Below are positions 57,307 to 64,000 of a stretch of DNA of 64,000 bases, in pieces. The translations under genes and the position numbers were made by a program. The stretch is from Gordonia crocea (GTDB lineage Bacteria > Actinomycetota > Actinomycetes > Mycobacteriales > Mycobacteriaceae). The stretch spans positions 62,001-126,000 of the forward strand of contig NZ_BJOU01000001.1 in assembly GCF_009932435.1 (NCBI RefSeq), in the 5' to 3' direction. Every line of letters begins with the position of its first letter. The stretch's first letter is position 1. The notes beneath the pieces are model-generated. The model made no database searches. It saw nothing but the letters and a program-made list of their open reading frames with translations, and was not told where the DNA came from.

Positions 57307-58500
57307 ATGACAAGGCTTTGCGATACCGCCGACCTGTCCGACGTGCAGCGCGAGATGCTGAGGACGGTACGCACCTTCGTCGATTCGGAGATCCTGCCGG
57401 TCGCCACCGAGCTGGAGGCCGCCGACGAATACCCGACCGAGATCGTCGCCACAATGAAGGCGATGGGGATCTTCGGGCTGATGATCCCCGAGGAGTTCGG
57501 CGGGCTCGGCGAATCGCTGCTGACCTACGCGCTGGTCGTCGAAGAACTGTCGCGCGGCTGGATGAGTGTGTCGGGGATTGTGAACACCCACTTCATCGTC
57601 GCCCACCTGATCGGGCAGCACGGCACGCCCGAGCAGCAGGCACGCTATCTCCCGAGACTGGCGACCGGGGAACTCACCGGCGCCTTCTCCATGTCCGAGC
57701 CAGCCCTAGGATCCGACGTCGCCGCCATCACCACGACGGCCACCCTCGACGGCGACCAGTATGTGATCAACGGCCAAAAGATGTGGCTGACCAACGGTGG
57801 AACTTCGAGCCTCGTCGCCGTCCTGGTCCGGACTCCATTGGGGCACAAGAGTCCCCACCAGAATCTGACCACCTTCCTGATCGAGAAGACCCCCGGCTTC
57901 GGCGAGGTGGCACCCGGTCTGACCATCCCCGGGAAGATCGACAAGATGGGCTACAAGGGCATCGACACCACCGAGATGCTGTTCGACGGCTTCCGGATCA
58001 GTGCCGACGAGGTGCTCGGCGGTGAACCCGGTCGGGGCTTCTATCAGATGATGGACGGGGTCGAGGTAGGCCGCGTCAACGTCGCGGCCCGCGCCGTCGG
58101 CGTCGCACACCGGGCCTTCGAGCTGGGTGCGGCCTACGCCCAGACCCGGGAGACCTTCGGCAAGCCGATCGCCTCGCACCAAGCGGTGCTGTTCCGACTT
58201 GCCGAGATGGGCACCAAGGTCGAGGCGGCCCACCAGATGGTGGTGCGCGCGGCACGGGTCAAGGACGCCGGCTCGCGCAACGACCTGGAGGCGGGAATGG
58301 CCAAGTACCTGGCATCGGAGTACTGCCACGAGGTCGTCGAGGATGCGTTCCGCATCCACGGCGGCTATGGCTTTGCCAAAGGGTTCGAGATCGAGCGGCT
58401 CTACCGGGAGGCGCCCATGCTGCTGATCGGCGAGGGAACCGCCGATATCCAGCGGATGATCATCGGCCGCCGACTGCTGGAGAACTACTCGGCGCAGTAA
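57307..58500 (+). CDS. Acyl-CoA dehydrogenase 1
   Basis: A 397-residue FAD enzyme. Seen are LMIPEEFGGLGESLLTYALVVEELSRGW, FSMSEPALGSDVAAITTTA, YVINGQKMWLTNGG and the C-terminal IHGGYGFAKGFEIERLYREAPMLLIGEGTADIQRMIIGR with the usual catalytic Glu region. Length and motifs are normal. It is probably leaderless. It converges on CoA-transferase 3 with an 18-bp gap. Confidence 0.92.
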   Translation: MTRLCDTADLSDVQREMLRTVRTFVDSEILPVATELEAADEYPTEIVATMKAMGIFGLMIPEEFGGLGESLLTYALVVEELSRGWMSVSGIVNTHFIVAHLIGQHGTPEQQARYLPRLATGELTGAFSMSEPALGSDVAAITTTATLDGDQYVINGQKMWLTNGGTSSLVAVLVRTPLGHKSPHQNLTTFLIEKTPGFGEVAPGLTIPGKIDKMGYKGIDTTEMLFDGFRISADEVLGGEPGRGFYQMMDGVEVGRVNVAARAVGVAHRAFELGAAYAQTRETFGKPIASHQAVLFRLAEMGTKVEAAHQMVVRAARVKDAGSRNDLEAGMAKYLASEYCHEVVEDAFRIHGGYGFAKGFEIERLYREAPMLLIGEGTADIQRMIIGRRLLENYSAQ

Positions 58501-58518
58501 TCGCGGACCCGCCGACGC

Positions 58519-59772
58519 TCAGATGGTGCCCGCGGAACGCAGCCGCGCCAGCGTCTCGTCGTCGAGGCCCACCAACTCCCGCAGCACGGCGTCGGTGTCG
58601 GCGCCGAGCAGCGGCGCCGGCGCGGGCAGCGAGACCTCGGCGCCGGAGAGCATGATCGGCACGCCACCGGCCACCGCGTCGAGTTCGCCCGCCGTCGGGT
58701 GGACCAGCGGCCCGATCACCCCACGCGCCGTCAACTCCTCGTCGGCCATCACCTCGGCCGCGGAACGGACCTGCGCACACGGCACACCCCGGTCGCGGCC
58801 CAGCTCCGCGACCACCGCGTCCGTCGCCATGCCCGATGTCCACTCCTCGATGAGGGCGTTCAATGCGGCCGAGTTGGCCGCCCGTGGTCCGCGTCCGGCG
58901 AACCGAGGATCGGCCATCAGGTCGGGGCGGCCCATCGCATCGAAGAGCGCGGCCACCCAGGCGTCAGAGGCGGCGGCAATCGCGACATGGCCGTCGACGG
59001 TCGGGTACACCCCAAACGGCGCGAGCCGGTTGTGGAAGTTTCCCGAACGCGGCGGATAACCCGCACGCTGCAGGACGTCGAGGTGCTCGAACGGCAGCAG
59101 CGAGGCCAGCGACTCCAGCATCGACACGTCGACGCGCTGGCCCTCACCGGTCCGCGCCCGCTGAATCAGCGCCGACTGAATCCCGATGACCGCGTACAGC
59201 GGCGCCATCAGATCGGCGACGGGCAGCCCGAAGCGCAATGGTGGGCCGTCGACCTCACCGGTCGTGTCCATCGCCCCGCTGAGCGCCTGCACGATGATGT
59301 CCATCGCCTTCACCCGCAGCGCCGGCTGGTCGGCGGCCGACCCCTCTGGGCGTCCCAGCCCGCTGAGCGAGCAATAGACAATCGCGGGGTTCACCGCGCG
59401 CACCGCCTCGTAGCCGAGCCCGAGCCGGTCGGCCGCACCGTCGCTGAGGTTCTCGAACACGACGTCGGACGCGCGCGCCAGACCGAAGAACACCTCGCGG
59501 CCAGCCTCGTGTTTAAGGTCCAGCTCGATGGAGCGCTTGCCCCGGTTGCGCGCCAGGAATGACAGCGACTCATCGTCACCGGTGTTGATCAGGCCCAATT
59601 CTCCATCGGCCGTCGCAAACGGTGGATTGGTCCGGGCGAGGTCGTTGCCGCCCGGCGCCTCGATCTTGATCACCTCGGCGCCCAGCGCCGCCAGCACCAA
59701 CGTGCCGTACGGCCCGGACAGCGCCGTGGTCATATCGAGGACTCGGATCCCGGCAAGTGGACGGTCGGCCAT
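58519..59772 (-). CDS. Family III CoA-transferase 3
   Basis: 417 residues: LAGIRVLDMTTALSGPYGTLVLAALGAEVIKIEAPGG, FLARNRGKRSIELDLKHEAGRE, YCSLSGLGRPEGSAADQPA, and the Asp segment LPVADLMAPLYAVIGIQSALIQRARTGEGQRVDVSM. ATG 59772 is chosen; a 412-codon open frame further upstream is antisense to acyl-CoA dehydrogenase 2 and not protein-like. It is divergent from that dehydrogenase. Confidence 0.88.
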   Translation of the reverse strand: MADRPLAGIRVLDMTTALSGPYGTLVLAALGAEVIKIEAPGGNDLARTNPPFATADGELGLINTGDDESLSFLARNRGKRSIELDLKHEAGREVFFGLARASDVVFENLSDGAADRLGLGYEAVRAVNPAIVYCSLSGLGRPEGSAADQPALRVKAMDIIVQALSGAMDTTGEVDGPPLRFGLPVADLMAPLYAVIGIQSALIQRARTGEGQRVDVSMLESLASLLPFEHLDVLQRAGYPPRSGNFHNRLAPFGVYPTVDGHVAIAAASDAWVAALFDAMGRPDLMADPRFAGRGPRAANSAALNALIEEWTSGMATDAVVAELGRDRGVPCAQVRSAAEVMADEELTARGVIGPLVHPTAGELDAVAGGVPIMLSGAEVSLPAPAPLLGADTDAVLRELVGLDDETLARLRSAGTI

Positions 59773-59853
59773 GGCAACAGTTTGGCAGCCCTGCCGCGAC
59801 CGGTGGGCGATCGCATAGAGTCCGAACCAGGCCGAACCACGGAGGAGACATCG

Positions 59854-61065
59854 ATGACTGATACCGGGCTGGCGATCGGCGGCGCCGAGGTGGACGCCGA
59901 GGACTTCGCGGAAATCCGGCAGACGGTCCGCGAGTTCATCCGGACCCGCGTGGTGCCGCGGGAGCAGGAGATCGCCGACGGCGACGCCATCCCCGAGGAC
60001 CTGCGGCAGGCGGCCAAGGAGATGGGGTTGTTTGGTTTCGCGATTCCCCAGGAGTGGGGCGGACTGGGCCTCGACCTCGCCCAAGATGTCGAGCTGGCCC
60101 AGGAGTTGGGCTACACCAGCCTGGCCCTGCGGTCGATGTTCGGCACCAACAACGGGATTGCCGGACAGGTCCTGGTGAACTTCGGCACCGACGAGCAGAA
60201 GGCGCGGTGGCTGGCGCCGATCGCTTCCGGCGAGGTCGTCGCGTCGTTCGCTCTCACCGAGCCCGGCGCCGGCTCCAACCCGGCAGGGCTGCGGACCAAG
60301 GCGGTGCGCGTCGACAAGACCGACGAGAATTCCGACTGGATCGTCGACGGCTCGAAGTGCTTCATCACCAACGCGCCGCTGGCCAACCTGTTCGTCACCT
60401 TCGCGCGGGTGCGCCCCGCTGACGACGAGGGCACCGGAATCGCGGTGTTCCTGATTCCCGCCGCCACCGCCGGGGTTTCGGTATCCGAGCACGACAGGAA
60501 GATGGGCCAGGAAGGATCGTGGACCTCCGACGTCCACTTCGACGGGGTGCGCGTTCCGGCGTCGGCACTGGTCGGCGGCGAGGTGGACCTCGGTTACCGC
60601 GCCGCGATGATCTCCCTGGCCCGCGGGCGTGTGCACATCGCCGGAATGGCGGTCGGCACCGCCCAGCGCGCCCTCGACGAGTCTCTGCGCCACGCGGCGA
60701 TCACCACCCAGGGCGGGACGCCGATCGGGGACTTCCAACTGGTGCAGGCGATGCTCGCCGACATGCAAACCGGGGTGATGGCCGGGCGGGCGCTGGTCCG
60801 CGACGCCGCAGCCAAATGGGTCAGCGGCGAGGACCGGCGCATCGCCCCGTCGGTGGCCAAGCTGTACTGCACCGAGATGGTCGGCGAAGTCGCCGACAAA
60901 GCCGTCCAGATCCACGGCGGCAGCGGCTATATGCGCGAGATGCCGGTCGAACGGATCTACCGCGACGTGCGCCTGCTGCGCCTCTATGAGGGAACCAGCG
61001 AGATCCAACGGCTCATCATCGGCGGCGGACTAATCCGCGAGGCCAAGAAGCACGCCGCCAGTTGA
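59854..61065 (+). CDS. Acyl-CoA dehydrogenase 2
   Basis: 403 residues: [70 protein letters not shown], and the end [42 protein letters not shown] with the catalytic Glu. ATG 59854 has GGAGGAG upstream. It starts a plus-strand operon with SDR, FAS1-like dehydratase and MaoC dehydratase genes: dehydrogenation, oxidation and hydration steps of a CoA-linked breakdown route. Confidence 0.92.
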   Translation: MTDTGLAIGGAEVDAEDFAEIRQTVREFIRTRVVPREQEIADGDAIPEDLRQAAKEMGLFGFAIPQEWGGLGLDLAQDVELAQELGYTSLALRSMFGTNNGIAGQVLVNFGTDEQKARWLAPIASGEVVASFALTEPGAGSNPAGLRTKAVRVDKTDENSDWIVDGSKCFITNAPLANLFVTFARVRPADDEGTGIAVFLIPAATAGVSVSEHDRKMGQEGSWTSDVHFDGVRVPASALVGGEVDLGYRAAMISLARGRVHIAGMAVGTAQRALDESLRHAAITTQGGTPIGDFQLVQAMLADMQTGVMAGRALVRDAAAKWVSGEDRRIAPSVAKLYCTEMVGEVADKAVQIHGGSGYMREMPVERIYRDVRLLRLYEGTSEIQRLIIGGGLIREAKKHAAS

Positions 61066-61109
61066 ACACTGGAAACCCCCACGCCCCCAAGGAGAAAACG
61101 GAGTCCACC

Positions 61110-61850
61110 ATGTCTGAACTACTCGCCGGAAAGACGGCCGTCATCACCGGGGGCGCGCAGGGCATCGGCCTAGCCATCGCCCGCCGGTTCATCGCCGAGG
61201 GCGCCACCGTCGTACTCGGCGACATGAACGAGGACGCGATCACCGCGGCCGTCGCCGAACTCGGCGAGGACGTCGCGCTCGGCGTGCGGTGCAACGTCAC
61301 CGTCGCCGACGACGTCGCCGCACTGCTCGCCGCGGCCGTCGACCGCTTCGGCACCCTCGACATCCTGGTCAACAACGCCGGAATCACCCGTGACTCGACG
61401 ATGCGGAAGATGACCGAGGAGCAGTTCGACCAGGTCATCGACGTGCATCTGAAGGGCACCTGGCTCGGGATGAAGTTGGGCGCCGACATCATGAGCCAGC
61501 ACGGGGGTGGGGCCATCGTGAACATGTCGTCGATCTCGGGCAAGGTCGGCAACTTCGGGCAGACCAACTACTCCGCGGCCAAGGCCGGCATCGCCGCCAT
61601 GAGCAAGGCCGCCGCGAAAGAGGTGGCGTCCAAGGGCATCCGGGTCAACGCGATCCAGCCCGGCCTGATCCGCACCGCAATGACCGAGGCGATGCCGCAG
61701 GAGGCGTGGGATTCGAAGATGGCCGAGATTCCGCTGCGGCGGGCCGGCGAGCCCGACGAGATCGCCAAGGTCGCGGTGTTCCTGGCGTGCGACCTGTCGT
61801 CGTACATGACCGGCACCGTCTTGGAGGTCACCGGCGGCCGGCACATGTGA
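61110..61850 (+). CDS. SDR-family 3-oxoacyl reductase / hydroxyacyl-CoA dehydrogenase
   Basis: 246 residues with the classical SDR pattern: cofactor motif [13 protein letters not shown] (TGxxxGIG), [10 protein letters not shown] (NNAG), the Ser of [17 protein letters not shown] catalytic Tyr-Lys, and a C-terminal [12 protein letters not shown]. An acidic residue in GDMNED after strand 2 points to NAD(H). ATG 61110 has AAGGAGAAAACGGAG upstream. Its TGA overlaps the next ATG (ATGTGATGG). Confidence 0.9.
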   Translation: MSELLAGKTAVITGGAQGIGLAIARRFIAEGATVVLGDMNEDAITAAVAELGEDVALGVRCNVTVADDVAALLAAAVDRFGTLDILVNNAGITRDSTMRKMTEEQFDQVIDVHLKGTWLGMKLGADIMSQHGGGAIVNMSSISGKVGNFGQTNYSAAKAGIAAMSKAAAKEVASKGIRVNAIQPGLIRTAMTEAMPQEAWDSKMAEIPLRRAGEPDEIAKVAVFLACDLSSYMTGTVLEVTGGRHM

Positions 61851-62731
61851 TGGCCGAGTCAGGCGTGGCACCGGGGTGGGAGCCGCACACCGTCGTGACC
61901 GAGGAGCGCCTCGACCCCGGGCGGGTCCTCGCACTCGCGTCGATCTTCGACGACGGGCTGCCCCCGCCAGCGGCGGGCGACCCGCTCCCCCCGTTGTGGC
62001 ACTGGGCCGCCCTGCCGACGTGGGCGTCGTCGTCGCAGTTGGGTGTCGACGGGCATCCGCTGCGCGGCGGTTTCCTGCCGCCGGTCGAATTGCCGCGGCG
62101 GATGTTCGCCGGTGGATCGGCGGTCTTCGACGGCGAGCTGCGGGTGGGGGAAACCGTCCGCCGGGAGGCCACCGTCGAATCGGTCACCGACAAGCAGGGC
62201 CGGAGCGGGCCGCTCGTTGTCGTCGTCACGTCGACGACGCTCACCGGCGAACACGGCTCGGTGACCGAGAAGCAAAATCTGATCTATCGAGAGGCCGCCG
62301 GGAGCGATAGCGAGCGGGGCCAATCGGATCCTGCGCCGGCCGCGGCAATGACGCCCGCCGGCGCGCCGATCGCGCCCGCCGGGCCGGGCACCTGGGAGTT
62401 CCGGACCGACCCGACCCTGCTGATGCGGTTCTCTGCGGCCACCGCCAACGCCCACCGCATCCACTACGACTGGCCGTATGCGACCGGCGTCGAGGGGTAC
62501 CCCGGCCTCGTCGTCCACGGCCCCCTGATGACGCTGGCCCTGCTGGAGACCCACCGGTTGGCCGGGCCCCCGCGCCGGGTTGCCGGGCTCTCGCACCGCA
62601 ATGCCGCGCCGCTGTTCTGCGGGCAATCCGCCCGACTGGTCTCCACACCGAGCGACCACGGCGCTACGGTCGAATTGATGGGACCCGGCGGCAGCGGTCC
62701 GCACACCACCGTCGACCTCACACTCGAATAA
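61850..62731 (+). CDS. FAS1-like / mesaconyl-CoA hydratase-type dehydratase
   Basis: 293 residues of a double hot-dog fold similar to HTD2-like and mesaconyl-C4-CoA hydratases. The N-terminal half has PPLWHWAALPTW and GGFLPPVELPRRMFAGG; the C-terminal half has the hydratase motif FSAATANAHRIHYDWPYATGVEGYPGLVVHGPL with catalytic Asp/His. The start overlaps the SDR stop by one base. It acts with the neighbouring MaoC protein or on another intermediate. Confidence 0.85.
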   Translation: MAESGVAPGWEPHTVVTEERLDPGRVLALASIFDDGLPPPAAGDPLPPLWHWAALPTWASSSQLGVDGHPLRGGFLPPVELPRRMFAGGSAVFDGELRVGETVRREATVESVTDKQGRSGPLVVVVTSTTLTGEHGSVTEKQNLIYREAAGSDSERGQSDPAPAAAMTPAGAPIAPAGPGTWEFRTDPTLLMRFSAATANAHRIHYDWPYATGVEGYPGLVVHGPLMTLALLETHRLAGPPRRVAGLSHRNAAPLFCGQSARLVSTPSDHGATVELMGPGGSGPHTTVDLTLE

Positions 62732-62768
62732 GCGCGAGCCTCCGGCCCGCCCGACCCAAGGAGTCACC

Positions 62769-63224
62769 ATGGCCCGTACCTTCACCTCTCTCGACGACGT
62801 CCGTGCCGCGATCGGCGAGGAGAACGGGCCCGGTCCGTCGCTGGTCGTCGACCAGGAGCGCATCAACCTGTTCGCCGACGCGACCGGGGATCACCAGTGG
62901 ATCCACGTCGACCCGGAACGGGCGAAGGAGGGGCCGTTCGGCACCCCGATCGCACACGGCTACCTGACCCTGTCGCTGATCCCGCTGCTCGGCGCCGACC
63001 TCATCCACTTCGAGTTCGGTGGCGCGCGAATCAACTACGGCGTCAACAAGGTTCGCTTCCCCTCGCCCGTCCCGGTGAACAGCTCGTTGTCGGCGACGGC
63101 CACGATCACCGACGTCTCCGAGAGTCCCGCCGGCGCGGTCTTGACGGTGAAATACGTCGTGACCGCCGAGGGTGCACCCAAGCCCGCGTGCGTCGCCGAG
63201 ACCCTCGTCGTGATCACCCCCTAA
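62769..63224 (+). CDS. MaoC-family (R)-enoyl-CoA hydratase
   Basis: 151 residues of a single hot-dog hydratase. The hydratase-2 motif is FADATGDHQWIHVDPERAKEGPFGTPIAHGYLTLSLIP (catalytic Asp and His), followed by INYGVNKVRFPSPVPVNS. AAGGAG lies seven bases before ATG. It is last in the operon; its stop is followed by the 21-bp tandem repeats. Confidence 0.92.
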   Translation: MARTFTSLDDVRAAIGEENGPGPSLVVDQERINLFADATGDHQWIHVDPERAKEGPFGTPIAHGYLTLSLIPLLGADLIHFEFGGARINYGVNKVRFPSPVPVNSSLSATATITDVSESPAGAVLTVKYVVTAEGAPKPACVAETLVVITP

Positions 63225-63226
63225 TC

Positions 63227-63307
63227 GCCGACTGGGCCCTCATTTCCGCCGAGTGGGCCCCCATTTCCGCCGACTGGGCCCTCATCCCCGCCGAGTGGGC
63301 CCTCAAG
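63227..63307. repeat. Four 21-bp tandem repeats between convergent genes
   Basis: Units at 63227-63247, 63248-63268, 63269-63289 and a shortened one at 63290-63307 follow GCCGA(C/G)TGGGCCC(T/C)CAT. Odd units have GACTGG, even units GAGTGG, so the true period is 42 bp. Each carries the palindrome GGGCCC. They fill the 78 bp between the MaoC stop and the thiolase stop and overlap the latter. Confidence 0.9.
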
Positions 63308-64000
63308 CCGTCTCGAACCGCGCGGCGACACCCTGTCCGCCGCCCACGCACATCGTCGCGAGCCCGGTGCCACCAGCTCGTCGTCGCAGTTCGTGGAGCA
63401 TCGTCGTGACCATGCGCACGCCCGTCGCTCCGATCGGGTGGCCCAATGAGATCCCGGACCCGTTCACGTTGACCCGATCTTGATCGTCCCAGCCCCAACC
63501 GGCCAACACGGCGAGGACCTGAACGGCGAAGGCTTCGTTGAGCTCGACCAGGTCGACGGCCTCGAGCAGGTCCTGCGTCGTCGTGCCGGCGCGTGCCGCG
63601 AGTTTGGCCACGGCGGGGACCGGGCCGATCCCCATGCGCGCCGGGTCGCAGCCGGCGGCGGCCCAATCGGTGAGGTATCCGATGGGTGTCAGGCCGAGCG
63701 ACTCCAGCTGGTCTTCCCCGACGACGAGGAGCGCCGACGCGGCGTCGTTCTGCTGACTCGAGTTTCCCGCGGTGACCACACCGCCGGGAATGATCGGCTT
63801 CAACCGACCCAGCGATTCGACCGTGCTGTCGGGCCGGACCCCCTCGTCGCGCGAGAATTGGACGGGGTCCGACCGCCGCTGCGGCACCGAAACCGGCACC
63901 ACCTCGTCGTCGAAGAACCCTCGCTCCCAGGCCGCCGCGGCACGACGATGGCTGCGCGCGGAGTACTCATCGGCGGCCTCGCGGGTGATCCCGAAATCGT
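63303..64000 (-). CDS. Acetyl-CoA acyltransferase (thiolase), C-terminal part
   Basis: The last 231 or so residues of a second thiolase; the gene runs off the window. Visible are RSHRRAAAAWERGFFDDEVVPVSVP, SSQQNDAASALLVVGED, ELNEAFAVQVLAVLAGWG, NVNGSGISLGHPIGATG and the C-terminal Cys motif TMCVGGGQG. The nucleophilic Cys lies outside the window. It is convergent with the MaoC operon across the tandem repeats. Confidence 0.93.
   Translation of the reverse strand, partial: DFGITREAADEYSARSHRRAAAAWERGFFDDEVVPVSVPQRRSDPVQFSRDEGVRPDSTVESLGRLKPIIPGGVVTAGNSSQQNDAASALLVVGEDQLESLGLTPIGYLTDWAAAGCDPARMGIGPVPAVAKLAARAGTTTQDLLEAVDLVELNEAFAVQVLAVLAGWGWDDQDRVNVNGSGISLGHPIGATGVRMVTTMLHELRRRAGGTGLATMCVGGGQGVAARFETA

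Noticed and set aside
59773..61008. 412-codon N-terminal extension of CoA-transferase 3
   Set aside because: It is antisense to acyl-CoA dehydrogenase 2 and not protein-like; the family start matches ATG 59772.
63227..63307. Possible CRISPR array
   Set aside because: The units are contiguous 21-bp repeats without spacers, and no cas gene is present.
1..64000. tRNA or rRNA genes
   Set aside because: I looked for T-loop-like GGTTCGAATCC patterns and rRNA blocks in the gene-free stretches and found none.

Overview
The window is high-GC actinobacterial DNA. Its content fits a mycolic-acid-type member of the Mycobacteriales, most like Gordonia or a close relative. The support is an MmpL-type RND transporter, a mycobacterial fadB/fadA pair, a methyltransferase/GT4/membrane-protein block laid out like Rv0224c-Rv0226c, an Rv0485-type ROK regulator behind a poly-cysteine leader, and several start codons 6-8 nt after a TANNNT hexamer (leaderless genes). 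The genus is inference; no rRNA or tRNA gene is present to fix it.

1-3060: the 3' end of dnaB, an orphan promoter, an EcsC-like gene, then a graveyard of mobile DNA: a TnsA-like endonuclease gene cut off at its second catalytic residue, an IS3 orfB scrap, an unknown gene fragment and an ISL3 scrap. 3061-9568: an accessory island around a divergent TTAGC/GCTAA operator. Leftward run an NrtR-type Nudix regulator, an overlapping PD-(D/E)XK nuclease and a GIY-YIG/EVE-like two-domain protein. Rightward run a YbjN/CesT-like chaperone and an ADP-ribosylglycohydrolase fused to a dual-specificity phosphatase. A VbhA/Fic toxin-antitoxin module with a one-base frameshift sits between the last two, bracketed by a perfect 26-bp direct repeat. 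9569-14868: a cluster with a large metzincin and its Ig-like partner plus small secreted proteins, bracketed by a second, decayed copy of the phosphatase tail.

14865-23840: housekeeping and accessory genes (RibD-like reductase, cinA, three small oxygenase/cyclase-fold genes, mmpL with a frameshifted tetR, secreted protein, PPOX, lipoprotein). 23844-36043: SNF2/SWIM helicase, fadD, then a cell-envelope block (methyltransferase, GT4, multi-pass membrane protein, CitE-like lyase, flippase, polysaccharide deacetylase). 36214-38000: secreted proteins and a duplicated terminator. 38001-47871: fadB/fadA, a tandem TetR regulator with an adenylate cyclase, a DrrAB-like exporter, the ROK regulator with its leader peptide, and a histidine phosphatase. 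47893-53649: TetR/homocysteine methyltransferase, a phosphotransferase/acyl-CoA dehydrogenase pair, and a globin between two secreted-protein genes. 53690-64000: acyl-CoA catabolism (three family III CoA-transferases, two acyl-CoA dehydrogenases, two thiolases, SDR, two hot-dog dehydratases).

Three observations stand out. (a) Four promoters share a dyad GAGTAG-N4-CTACTC exactly 23 nt upstream of a -10-like hexamer; three precede small secreted proteins and one precedes the metzincin, which suggests an undescribed regulon. (b) A regulator of a family that senses NAD metabolites is transcriptionally tied to two nucleases on one side and an ADP-ribosyl hydrolase on the other. (c) Three accessory inserts or copies in this window are bracketed by duplicated 3' ends of the neighbouring unit.
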